Origin: Penelope pileata
Taxonomy: Eukaryota > Chordata > Aves > Galliformes > Cracidae
Direction: 5' to 3'
Length of the DNA: 64,000 nt
Assembly (NCBI GenBank): GCA_013396635.1
Contig: WBMW01003210.1
Location: 209,882-273,881 of the forward strand
Position 1 is the stretch's first letter, and the number at the start of each line of letters is the position of its first letter. The notes beneath the pieces were generated by a model. The model made no database searches. It saw only the letters and a program-made list of their open reading frames with translations, and was not told the origin of the DNA. This document shows, one piece after another, positions 22,601 to 33,405 of the stretch. The position numbers and the translations under genes were made by a program.

Positions 22601-25600
22601 CTTAGGCCCATAGAGTGTAGCATGCTCCAATGCCAACAGCAGTGCTTACTTGCTCTACTTCCCCCATGGACTTCTTAGAAATGAATCTGGAAATTGTTAT
22701 TGATACAGTAGTCATTAATGTTGAAATTTCTTAATAGTTTGGTTCCTCATTCTGCTGTACACCAATTTTAGATTCTTGTGTAAAGATTACAGAGTAAATA
22801 TTTCAAGCAAAGGATCTGCATTTGACACAACATAAAAATGAGATATAAAAATATGCCTCTGCTCCTTGCTACCTCTCTCCATGAAGGAATTAGAACTTTC
22901 TTATGAGGCTGCAGCCTATTTGATCCGTATTTGAGGACTGGGAGACTTTTTTCCCCCTTTGCTCATGTTCATTTAGCCAGAATTTCTTTGCTCACTTTCT
23001 GACAGATGAATGTTTCAAGGAGTAGTGTTTGATTTTTTTTGCCCCCATTCCCAGGAAGAATTATGATTACAACAGCTTTTGCTCAGTAAACAGAAGAGTA
23101 AATGCTACTTCCCTGAATTATTCATCAGGACAGAACACAATCCAAGGATGATATTGCTAGAGTTTTCAGTTCTGTTTTTCGGAAAGATTTCATCAGGAAG
23201 GAGACAATAACTGAAAGGATCAGTATAGTGAGTCACTGCATTACAGTATCTATTTAGGAACCCTAAGTCCACATTGTCAGTCCAATTTTGCTAACATACT
23301 GACAGTATCTCTTCAAACCATTCCTTCGGTGCAAAAAGAAAGGATCATGTATAGCAAGACACCATAGCTAAATCCCCAGGAAAAAATAAAGGGAAGATCA
23401 GTTTTTTACTTTCCATCACAATTCACTTTCTTCAGTTTCTATGAACACTAATTTAACCTAAAGACTGATTTTAAAAGTCTTGTCATATGTAGTATGGTGC
23501 AGAACACAGTCCATAGCTCCAATAATCCACAAATAGCAAATAAATAAATGTATGAAACTCCCATGACTTTGAGAAAAAGAGATGAATTATTTCTCTTTTG
23601 TTAACAATTACTTCTTAACATAGAATTATTGTGGACCACAATTAAAATGCTGTCTTCAAGTGTTGCTCAGCCCGATGCAAAATAATCTGACTGACGAGTT
23701 TATTCTCATGTCTCAGTTTGAACTCTGCCTGTGGTCATCCCAGCAGAAACAACCACCTATACACATTTAAAATTTCCTGGCCTTTTAGCAACAGTATTAT
23801 AAAAGGGGGAGTGTTATTTTTCTAGTGTTTGAATGCTTGGGCTCTGATCAACAGAAGTGACAGATTATTTACTACATTCAGACAAGTTTGCAGTGACCCA
23901 GTTTCACTCCAGCCCTGTTTGCACTTTGTACTAAAGAGTAATGAAAGGCAAAGTAACTTGTCCAATTGCACATTGTCATCCCTGAAAGGCAGTGTTAACT
24001 GTTATGTCACACGAGTTTTATGCAAGGTTTGCTGTACTCATTTGCATCGTCTGAAGCACATATTATTCCTGACTTCGGTACAGATTTGTCAGCTGTCCAC
24101 CCGACCTTACTAAATATGTGCCAGCTACACTCTGATGAAGTAGAAGTAGCTTGAAAACTTTGTCACAATGGTAGAAAAATATAGTGTGTGGTTAATACTT
24201 ATTGTTTAGAATCTATAACCTGAATGTTATAAAATCTGTTTCAGCCTTAGGCAATATTTTCTTTGTCATTCACTGGTAGGGAAGAGAAAGAATTACTGGC
24301 TGGAAGAACATATAGTTGATTTTCTTTATTCTTTTCCGGTTAATATTAAGTATAGATCACAAAGCTCACATCTCTGCATTGGAATTCCCCCAAGGGGTGG
24401 GAGCTTGACTAAGCTAATTAAAAGATTAACTTGAAACCAAAATTTATAAAAAATGGAAAATCTTCAACCCCATTTTCAAAGGGGATTTCTTCATATAAAG
24501 TGCTATTTATATCATATTTTTTCTTTTCAAAGAGAAATATCCAAGAGTTTTTGTTGTTCTTTAGATATTCTTTGCCTTTTTTTACAATAGAACAGAAAAT
24601 TACATCTACATGGTGTTGAAATCCTTTTTCTAATTCACTGAGGTATTTTTCAAGGTAAATTAGAAAGGGTATATCAAAGTTTTTACCGAAGGCTAGTAAA
24701 GCAAGACCGAAGAAGAAAGTTAGAGTTTCACCAGCCTGAATACCAATTTACCAGACACTGCTTTTGGAATGAATGAATTTTCCCAAACATGCAGTAAATG
24801 GACAGTTTTAAAAATGTCAATTTAGCCTATAAAACTTCTCATATGCAGACTCAAATCCCATTTAAAATCCTGAAGACTATAAACATTTCTCATAGAAACC
24901 CAACTGTTTTTTAAGTCCTTAAGATAAGGATCACCCTCTAGATCTCTCATGATGGCCTCAAGAGATTCATGCTCTTTACAATGTCTGTATCATGAATAGT
25001 TTGCTACAAGACTGTATTGCTCTGTAACCCAATATCAGAAACCTAAAAAGTTATTGATTTTTCATAGGAAAATATGACTAGATATTTGATAATACCCTTA
25101 ATGTTGAGGTACAATATTGGTCTTCATCCTGTGTGTATGCAAGACTGTGTGGGGGAGAAGAGTACCTGAAAAAAAAAAAGGATACAAGCTACTCCAGAGA
25201 AGACCCAAAACCTAGGCTTACTGAACATTTTTTTCTTCTTTCCAGTCAACAAGCATTATGGTGAGAGGGAAGCAACTAGGGTTGACTGGCATTTTTGCAG
25301 GAACTTCTCATCTTGTTCTGAAGAACAGTCACACCAATATTTTGAGGTGATAAAAAAAGCAGCAACAGATGATACAAAAGGCACTTTTCTTATACTAAGT
25401 GCTTGGTTCTACCATTGCTTTTGTGTGAGCACTAGTATTTGCAGGACTGCACAATGTGCCGGCTCAAATATTCAATAAGTTTTCTGCAAATGACAATTAG
25501 AACAGGATTTATGAAATCTAAATCACGGTTTTTATTTTTCAGGGCTAGCAGCAGTTCTTCCAGCTCACTTTTCTTTCCTTCTTCCCTAACACTTTCTGTA

Positions 25601-28600
25601 CTCTGAGATCTCTCCAATTTCGTTTTCAGTTACATCAGTGCTGTTGGTGTTGGTAAATCAGAGAGACCAGAAGTGTTTGTGTGTTTTAACCAGACTGCAA
25701 GAAACACCTCTATACATCCTGCCTACTTTAGGCCCTTCTTAGAAATGCCTAATTCGGAGCTTTGGTCGACAGAAAGAATATCCCAACTGTAACTCCTACG
25801 GCACTGAATTTAGAGAAGACCTGCAATTAGTTCAGATGAATTTATAATAAAGTGTCATCATGAACCTTAGAAACTGCTTGGGGGAAAAATATATATATTT
25901 TTTTTTTTAAGATACCTTTATCCTAAAACTTTAAGGAAGTAGTCTGTGAGTATTAGAGGTTCCAAAATGTTAAGATAGAAATATTTTTTATGTGATGGTT
26001 TACTTTTAAGAATTGTTTAATAAATGATCAAGGCAAAGCAGAAGACTGTGTTTCTGCATCTTCTCAGTTGTTTAATCATTATTGCTTTCTCTCTCTTCAG
26101 CACAAAGATCTGGTTTTCTGGGAAGCAGATATAAATTTTTTTCTAGATGATAACAGAAAGAACAGCAAAATTTTAAAAACTCACAAACAATAATGTATTA
26201 AACAGAATAAATGATTCTTTTCACTGTTCTTTTCTTACCTTTTTTAAAACCTGGGCTAATATTTTTTGGTTTATACTTTATGTTATATCAATATTCAAAG
26301 TTATCATTAGTGAAAAGAGATAAATCCATTTTGACAAGTAATTAAGGCTACAGAAAATAAAAAGTTGTTTTTAAAGGCACACGTGTAAATAAACAAATCT
26401 GCTGTTTTAAGAAACTTGTCCAACAGTTTTAAGATCTGAAGTATGTCCATCTCTCTACAAATTGATGTAAGCTCGCCCACCAGTCAACAATCATCGGAGT
26501 TCACATTTGTAATCACTTTTTCCTTGAGCTCATTTAAACATCAACAAACAAATAGCTGTGTGCAGGAAGAGAGAAAGAGAGAAGCCTATTTTGAGATCAA
26601 AGTCCAAACTCACCTGGCAAAACTTTAAGGAGAATTTTAAAAGCAGGAGCCAAACATTTAAAGGCTTTGAAGTACAGAAGAAACTGAAATAGAAGCATTG
26701 CCAATTGCGTTTCATGCTTTTTTTCCAATTTATAAACTATATTAATTCCACAAAATATACCCCTATACCAAGGGGCAACACCTTTGTCATGTGGTGCAGC
26801 AGTACTAAGGGAATATTTTCACAGACTTAACATATCAAAATAGAATTAGTTTCAATGCCATGTGAGAGTGATAGAGCACAAAAGTACCTGGAAATCATGT
26901 TTTCATTACAAAACAAAGTTTCAGTGCAAAATCTGTGTTCTATCTACTGCCATGTACATTACATTCCCTTGGGAAATAGTGTGCTGCGTGAATTAGCTAC
27001 TACAGTGAGACCTGCTGAGCTGCTTCAAATTTTGTTCCTACCTTTCTTAGAATAAGGATTTCACTACTTTCGCATATCCACCCCTGTCACTGTCCACTCG
27101 TGTAACCTTGCGCAAGCCACTTCTCCTTTCTGACCATTTCTCTGTCAGATCTTCAGCAGAGTTGATTACTTTGCTAATAGGGTCACCAGGACATGTGCTC
27201 TCTCACTGTCCATTCATACAGTTATTAATACAATCTGACTCTCAGCATTATAGTGTTGAGTCTGTAAAGATGCATTATAAGTAAAATTAATACATTTGTC
27301 TGCCCAGCAGATAATAAGTATTGGATGTTCAGTCCTACCATGCGAATAAATGGTTGTTAATTTTTTTTTCCCTTCAAGAAAGATGTGAATAGGTATTGCT
27401 ACAGATACCAACAGTGTTACTTGGCATTCAGATAGAGAAATACCTTAGTGTATCACATTTATTTCAGCAGCTGATGAATACAGCTAGATTTCCTATCCTA
27501 TCTGTAGTTAAAATAAGAGTTAATGCAATGTGTACATGAATTTTACAATTAAAGGAGTTGATATTATGTTGGCTCAAACTGATCTTTCTAGATTTATTTT
27601 TCTTTATTGGCAGCCATAGTACAATTGTAAAAAATCAGCATTGTACTCATTGGTCTTACTTTTCTATGAACCCTTTGGGATTTTTGGTTCGCTGTTTTCT
27701 GGGACACATTCTCAAAAGTGCTGTATTGCCCATGATCTTTTTCTCAGAGGAAAAGTTATCCAGTTATAATATGAATAACTTGCTATGAAATAACAGATTT
27801 CACAGAAGAGTTCAAAATGTAGAATAAGTGCAAGTAGGTCTCTTCATGAAAAATGGTAAGCTGAATACAGCTGTTTGAATGGCATATTAGTGACATCTGT
27901 TAGGGAAATTAGTGTCCTTTGAGAATTACCTTACTTGTGTAAGTCACCTAGATACAGTAGTAAGAGATAGTACGGCTTTTTTTTTTCCAGTTATGCCCTC
28001 CAAATATCTAATCTGTAAGGAAAGAGACTAGAGAAATTTTTAGCTCAGCACTATAACTTCTTTGAGATTATGATAAACTCAGCACAAACACCACATGGAA
28101 ACATGGACTAGGAATATGGACTCAGAACCACCACATTCGGGTTTGTTATGTCTGAAAAGAAAGGGCAGACACCTACTATCAAAATTACATTTATCAGAAA
28201 CCTGTTTATATCCAAGAATTAAAGCTGAATCCACTTCTTTTAATTCAAATAAGATTTTTCAGATCAATGCAAGATTTCCTTAGGTGTTTTGTCATTTCCT
28301 ATTCTTTACATTGGTAAAAAACCTTGACAATCTGTCAGGGCCGGGAGGTGAATATTGCTCATACTCCTTTTTGACTGATATGGTTCAAGCATTCCAGGGT
28401 GAAGATAAGTATTTCTTGTGACCTACAAGTGGCTGAGGTTCTCTTGAATTCTCTGAAGTATTTTTTGACTTCCTGCCAGCACTCATCCTCTACTGTTTGA
28501 TCTTTCTAGTCATATCTTACGCCAATGCACAGCAATTCAATATGCTGTAGGTAACTCCATGATATTCTGATTCTCACCACTTTAGAAAACAAGATGATCA

Positions 28601-28703
28601 GACAACAGGCAGAACTGGCAAAGGAACATATCTCAGGGCAATTTGTAAATCTTGAGCTTCCCAAATGCCTGTATTAATCCTTCCTTTGATCACTTGTTGG
28701 CAG
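19696..28703 (+). other. CNTN6: CNTN6 intron, no recognised elements
   Basis: This 9.0-kb phase 0 intron splits FN3 domain 3. No CR1 tail or LTR was recognised. Two blocks (about 20000-20430 and 21360-22010) are less AT-rich than their surroundings and contain short open frames without recognisable homology; they could be old, decayed repeats. Confidence 0.75.
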
Positions 28704-28890
28704 GTTGGTTACTGGAAAGACATGGAACAGGAAGAAGCAGCAGAAAAGGTCAAAACTGAGGGAAATGAATCATCTATCCTTCTGACAGGGTTAGAAGGAA
28801 ACACATTATATTACCTAACTGTGCGAGCATACAACGCTGCAGGGTATGGACCACCTAGTACTGCTGTGCATGTAGCAACCAAGAAGGCCC
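28704..28890 (+). CDS. CNTN6: CNTN6 exon: second half of FN3 domain 3
   Basis: This 187-bp exon follows a GGCAG acceptor and precedes a GTAAGT donor, phase 0 in and phase 1 out. It opens with VGYWKDMEQEEAAEKVKTEG and later carries the FN3 core LTGLEGNTLYYLTVRAYN, then GYGPPS and a Lys-rich end. NES within this exon is a potential N-glycosylation site. An open frame starting at Met 28665 enters this exon in frame, but its first codons are intronic; the acceptor at 28702-28703 sets the true border. Confidence 0.94.
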
Positions 28891-29336
28891 GTAAGTGATT
28901 TCAGTAACTTTGCTCAAAAGGAGATGTCCTGAATCCCTCTTCAATCTCCTGTTAGTAAGACAATATAGTAATAAGAAATCATGTATAGTTCTGATTCATG
29001 GCTTTGCTTTGATACACAGATGTGAATTCATATGTTTTTGCATTCATAAAAAAGATTATTTTCCTAGCAAACAAGGTAATTTTGTCAAAGGGAGATTAAA
29101 CAGTTCCAGTTTGTAAGTGTTGGAGAATCTATGCATTGGATTGAACCAACCCACTGCAATCTATTAAATGTCAGTTCTGGTGGAAAAAAATTAATAATAA
29201 AAAACTCCAGCTACAGTTTGGAGCCTGTTAAGACAACTAGTTGTAAATATAGCAAAAGATTGACATACTTTAGTTTTGATTTTGAAGGAACTATCAAAAA
29301 TATATTTATGTGCATGTTGTTACTTTTTCTTCCCAG
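28891..29336 (+). other. CNTN6: CNTN6 short intron between FN3 domains 3 and 4
   Basis: This 446-bp phase 1 intron has a GTAAGT donor and a strong pyrimidine tract before TTCCCAG. Nothing else is recognised in it. Confidence 0.85.
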
Positions 29337-29449
29337 CTCCTAGCCAAGCACCGAGTAATATTATGTGGATACAGGATGGTTCTCATGTGTCTCTTGGATG
29401 GGAGCCAGTCAGACCTCTAGCTAATGAATCTGATGTAATGGGATACAAG
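29337..29449 (+). CDS. CNTN6: CNTN6 exon: start of FN3 domain 4
   Basis: This 113-bp exon has a pyrimidine-rich TTCCCAG acceptor and a GTCAGT donor, phase 1 in and phase 0 out. It encodes PPSQAPSNIMWIQDGSHV, then SLGWEPVRPLANESDVMGYK. The Pro-rich linker, the V-S-L-G-W strand B and the M-G-Y-K strand C are FN3 features. ANES gives another potential glycosylation site. The intron before it is only 446 bp, the shortest in the window. Confidence 0.94.
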
Positions 29450-30819
29450 GTCAGTGCGTCCCCTTCCTCACAAACCTTCCTCTTTTCTAAACAACTATGC
29501 CTTTTGCCTATTTCCTTTTTTTCTCTCTGCTGTTTTCTTGTGTAAGTATACTACACAGATTATCTGAAATCAATTTTCTCCATAAAAAGAAATAAATAAA
29601 ATTGAAAAGAGCTAAATGTCCCAATATTTTCCATGTTACAACTTTCATCTAGTGATTATAAACTGAGTAAGTTCTGTCTGGGAGGATCAGTTCATCCTAC
29701 CTGGTTCAGAATCGGCTATTAATTAGTCCAGTCTGTAATGAAAAAAAAACTAACACTTCAATTTAACTGTGTTTACAGTGGAATTTAGAGAAATACAGAA
29801 GAATGAAACATCTAACAATTACATTAAAATTAATATTTTTTTTGAGCAAAACCAAAAATACTTATGTCTGGTTTTTTGTTATGCTGGTGATGTTCAACAG
29901 TCATCTGACATTTCAAATTTTTAAATTCTAAAGAGCAAAATACAGATTAATACTTAAATAACAAATAATAAAAAACAGTGGAATTAACTTCAATTTAAAT
30001 TTAAAAAAAAAATATTTCTGTGCTCTTAGTGAGATTTTTGTGGGTATTTTGAAGCATATATGATCATTTCTCTAGACTACAATCTGATATTCCATATTCA
30101 GGAAACATCACCAAGAAATTGTAAATTGATTGAAGTATGTCAGAAACTGCTTTAACCTTTATCAGGATAGTTGAGGTTCTGAAAAACTTTGGGTGACTAC
30201 TTTGCTTTTTTACACCTCCCAGACATTTTCAATTTTGTCTGGAACTGGAAAGTTTTATGCAGAAATATCAAAAAGGCAGCTATGTGCATTCCTTCTACTT
30301 GGCATAAGCATATACTGAGTTTCAAAGGAGACACAGGGATAGGTCTGAGCTATTCACAGTTGACTTAGCCAGATAATGTAAACACAGTAAGGACTTTATT
30401 TAGGGCATTTTCTTATGTTTGAAACTGAATTATTTCACCAAAATTGTGAATATTCATATGAATTTGAGAATAAGAATTTAATCAAAGGAAACCCAAAATG
30501 CATTTTAAAGAAAGTTGGTCCCTTGGAAAAAAATGTTTAACACCTAAGACTGGAGAAGACAAATCCTATATCTTTGCTTCAGATCCTATTCAGTATTTGT
30601 TCACATTCATTAATTGCTAACACATTTTGCTGTTACTACGCGTTTGGAAACCATTTAGTGTGGGAGGAGGGGAGGCAGAGAGGGGAGATTTAGAAGCAGA
30701 TGACTGTGCAAATGTCCCATCCAGAAGTCCTTCGTGAAAGTATGAAACAGCTAACATTTCAGTGGCTGTTACGTACACAGAATGTCTGGTATGTAGCCTG
30801 AACGATCACTATGACCACT

Positions 30820-31377
30820 TGTCTTAGTTTCTAACAGAAGTTATTTTTCTCATAGTATCTGCTACGAAGCTGTGTTTTGATTCTAGAAGAAAAACAAAGC
30901 TGATAACGCCTGGCAGCATTGAACAGTGCCAAGAACATTTCAGTCCCTCAACTTCCTGTATTGTTCTGCCAGTGAAGGGGTTGAGGGGGAGCACAAGGAA
31001 CTGGGAGGAGACAGGACTAGGGCAGCTAACCCACACTAACCAAAGGGATATTCCATACCATATGACGTCGTGTATATATAAGGAAGGAGAGTTAGCTGGG
31101 GAGAGGCCACTGCTCGAGGCCTGGCTGGGCATCCGTCAGTTGGTGGTGAGCCCTTGCTTTGTGTATAATTTATTTTTGTATGTGTATATATATATATAAT
31201 TACTGTTATTGCTTTTACTTCCTTTGCTGACTTAGTGAATAGCTGTTATCCCAACCCACGACTTCTACTGTATTTTCTCCTGATTCTCTCCCCCATCCCA
31301 CTGCAGTGGGGGGGAGAGGCGGTGCGCTGAGCAAACAACTATGTGGGGCTTAGCTTTCTGCTGGGTCAAACCACAAC
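30820..31377 (+). mobile_element. solo-LTR-like element, copy B2, next to CNTN6 exon
   Basis: About 558 bp, beginning TGTCTTAGTTTCTAACAGAAG and ending GGTCAAACCACAAC, homologous to copy B1 at 13604-14120. It lies in the same orientation as CNTN6 and ends 21 nt before the exon at 31399. It contains a CRE-like TGACGTCG and a TATA box (31063-31081) at the position expected of an LTR promoter. Target duplications are ambiguous: ACTA occurs just outside both ends if the element is taken to start at 30812. There is no coding sequence. Confidence 0.65.
31063..31081 (+). promoter_or_regulatory. LTR promoter-like CRE + TATA box
   Basis: TGACGTCG (31063-31070) is followed after 2 nt by TATATATAA (31073-31081). 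The same block in copy B1 (about 13833-13855) has lost the TATA box, whereas copy B3 (minus strand, near 61245-61270) keeps a TATA-like sequence. Orientation is sense to CNTN6, about 320 bp upstream of the exon at 31399. Activity is not known. Confidence 0.45.
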
Positions 31378-31398
31378 TATCTTCTTTGTTGGTCATAG

Positions 31399-31567
31399 GT
31401 ATTATTTAGGCAAGAAGGCCAGAGCAACAGTCAAGTTATAGAAACAAAGAAAACTTCTGCAGTGGTACTTCTTCCTGATGCTGGTGTCTATATTATTGAG
31501 GTCTGTGCAGTCAGTGAAGGAGGTGATGGGACTTCTAGTCCCCAGATTAGAGTTCCATCTTTTGCAG
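31399..31567 (+). CDS. CNTN6: CNTN6 exon: second half of FN3 domain 4
   Basis: This 169-bp exon has a GGTCATAG acceptor and a GTAAGG donor, phase 0 in and phase 1 out. It encodes VLFRQEGQSNSQVIETKK, then VVLLPDAGVYIIEVCAVSEG with GGDGTSS and a membrane-proximal SFAG. The D-A-G-V-Y-I-I-E-V strand is the FN3 Tyr corner. Only 21 nt separate the acceptor from the end of an LTR-like insertion (30820-31377), so the branch-point region of this exon is probably repeat-derived. The usable pyrimidine tract is short (TATCTTCTTTGTT). Confidence 0.93.
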
Positions 31568-33028
31568 GTAAGGCTACAATTATGCTTGGAAGAGTGGCAA
31601 TTAAGGCAATTATAGCAATGTTCATTAAAAACAAATAACAACAAATAAAAAAAAACTTCTATTACTCTCTATCTGAAAATAATGCACTCACATTTCCCTA
31701 GCTATCAGATAAAATCATTGATTGCAATATTTATTTTCTATGCTACAACATAGATATTTGATGCCATCTAAGATTCTAAAGAGTATCTGAGGCATCCAGA
31801 TGGGGCTGATAAACAAAACATAGAATTTAGAAGAAACTTGTGCCTTTATAGGGTAACATCTAAGAAACTAATAGAGCTATGGATGTCTACATGTGCATTA
31901 GGTGTCTGAAATTCCAGTATAGTCAATGGAGATGTAATCCATAGAGACCTATAGTGGAGCCGAGGCAGCAATTCAGCTGACCTCCCAGGGAGACAGAATT
32001 TAAATATTTTGACATGGGCATATAAAGGCATCTGAGATGTTTTAAGGTATCCCAAACATTTACTCAGAGCTTGTAGATATGATACAGAACTTAGAGGATA
32101 CATGCATCATTTTGGACCATTGGATGGAGATATGTTACATCTAACAGAGCTAAAATGGCATCAAGTGTCTTCATTTAGGTACCTGAGTCCTGTGTGTGTG
32201 TGTGCTCATGTTAGAGTAAGCTGTCTTCCTCTGTGGATTCAAGTGAGTTTCTTGATCAGATAAGACTTTATTACTGTATTAGTGTAATTATCATTAAGTG
32301 TTAATCATTATTATTAACTGATGATGGCTAGCTTCTATTTCCTCAGTTAAAGTAATATGTTAAAAGAATTTGAAGTATCACAATATTACACAGTTAAGAA
32401 ACGGATGTATGGATTATTTAAAGAAAATAAATAAATAAATAACATTGCCTTTTGCCAAAGACAATAAGACATCTTAATTCTAACTTTCTAATAAAACTTT
32501 AATTCTATTAAACATTGCTTGTTAGTCCTTAAGGAGTACTGTACAAACATCTAGGCTTCAAACTTCAATCTAGACATAAAATTTCAGCTCTAAGTAACAG
32601 ACTGTGCTGTGATCTAAAAACATCACTGAGCTACAGGGCAAAATACCTGAACAAACATCAAGATCAAACATAAGCATTCATTCTTTCTTCCAGGAAGAAT
32701 GTTTATGATTGTGACTCAGGGCACCTCATGCAGTTTGATTCTTTATGAGGATAAAACTCATCTACCCTTTTGGAATTTTTTATTCATTTACAGACTGAAT
32801 TTGAGAATTCAGCATGTTTCTGTAGATACCAACATAAAAACCAATTTTCCTGATGTCTGTGTAAGCAATCTATTTTGCGATTGTAGTTCTCTGAAGGTAA
32901 TGCTCTGCCAAAAAGTTAGGCTTTTGCTCAGCATTACAGAATACAAGTTTTAGGTAAAATTTAGTATCTAAATGTGTTGAGATTTGTTTACACTGTTTCT
33001 TCTTTAATTGCTTTGCTTTTCATTTCAG
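31568..33028 (+). other. CNTN6: CNTN6 last intron
   Basis: This 1.5-kb phase 1 intron separates FN3 domain 4 from the GPI-signal exon. It contains a short (TG)n run at 32191-32204 and otherwise nothing recognised. Confidence 0.85.
32191..32204. repeat. (TG)7 microsatellite
   Basis: Seven TG units in the last CNTN6 intron. Confidence 0.85.
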
Positions 33029-33132
33029 GAGGGAGAGTAACAAGTTCTCAATCTACCTTACATGTATTCTTTACTTCCTCATCTTCTGTAACATTGCTTT
33101 TGGTACTGACGGTTCCTTCTACTTCATGGTGA
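33029..33132 (+). CDS. CNTN6: CNTN6 last coding exon: GPI-anchor signal and stop
   Basis: The exon starts after a CATTTCAG acceptor in phase 1 and ends at TGA 33130-33132. It encodes a short Ser/Thr-rich stretch (GGRVTSSQSTLH), a Ser-rich spacer (SSSS) and a hydrophobic tail (VTLLLVLTVPSTSW). This layout (small residues for omega-site cleavage, spacer, hydrophobic C-terminus with no cytoplasmic tail) is a GPI-attachment signal, as in all contactins. The precise omega residue cannot be read with certainty; a Ser or Gly near the start of the exon is plausible. Confidence 0.92.
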
Positions 33133-33405
33133 AGACTGCAGACTTTGCTGCTGTTGTTATTTATTTGCTTTAGCTTGATGACATCAAGGGATGGAGTTTT
33201 ATGTCTGTGGAGCAACAGGAAATCCAAGCTAATGCTTAAAGACCCATAGAAATACCTGTGGTGCACTTAGAGGAGTGTTGGAAGACACAGTCAAAAATTC
33301 ATCAGGTTTTTTCTCTTCAGTTTTTGTAAAAGTCCTTTGGGGAGGGGACAATTCTTGGCCCAAAAATATGCAGATTGTATGTAATAAACTTTTGTAAGCA
33401 AATGT
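33133..33405 (+). other. CNTN6: CNTN6 3' UTR, minimal proximal form (end estimated)
   Basis: The sequence after the stop is AT-rich and noncoding. The first canonical AATAAA is at 33383-33388, so a short UTR would end near 33400-33410. Further AATAAA hexamers at 33911-33916, 33997-34002 and 36148-36153 could serve longer forms. Which of these are used cannot be decided from sequence. Confidence 0.5.
33383..33388 (+). promoter_or_regulatory. candidate polyadenylation signal AATAAA
   Basis: This is the first canonical hexamer downstream of the CNTN6 stop codon, about 250 nt into the 3' UTR. It is followed by T-rich sequence (TTTTGTAAG, then further T runs) that could serve as the downstream element. 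Hexamers are frequent in AT-rich DNA, so this is a candidate only. Confidence 0.45.

Larger units (their letters stand above)
29450..31398 (+). other. CNTN6: CNTN6 intron ending in an LTR
   Basis: This 1.9-kb phase 0 intron lies inside FN3 domain 4. Positions 29450-30819 are AT-rich without recognised elements. The downstream third is an LTR-like insertion that stops 21 nt before the acceptor. Confidence 0.85.
7225..33132 (+). other. CNTN6: CNTN6 (contactin-6) gene, 3' part: seven coding exons
   Basis: Seven exons splice into one open frame of about 329 residues ending at TGA 33130-33132. All acceptors are AG and all donors GT. Introns alternate between phase 1 (at domain borders) and phase 0 (inside domains), the usual contactin pattern of two exons per FN3 domain. 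The product covers FN3 domains 2-4 and the GPI signal; full-length contactin-6 is about 1,030 residues with six Ig and four FN3 domains, so roughly the last third is here. From family knowledge, contactin-6 (NB-3) is a GPI-anchored adhesion molecule on the outer face of neuronal membranes, linked to neurite growth and synapse formation, with reported partners including CHL1, PTPRG and Notch. Assignment to CNTN6 rather than CNTN3/4/5 rests on recalled paralogue-specific stretches such as PQGFEVGYWKDMEQE and the ending VPSTSW. A protein search would settle it. Confidence 0.9.

Noticed and set aside
28665..28898. 77-codon open frame as a separate small gene
   Set aside because: Its central part is the CNTN6 exon 28704-28890; the flanking codons are intronic.
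29276..29545. 89-codon open frame as a gene
   Set aside because: It is the CNTN6 exon 29337-29449 with read-through into introns on both sides.
30824..31199. Open frames on both strands over the LTR near CNTN6
   Set aside because: They lie inside a noncoding LTR and have no retroviral or host protein resemblance.
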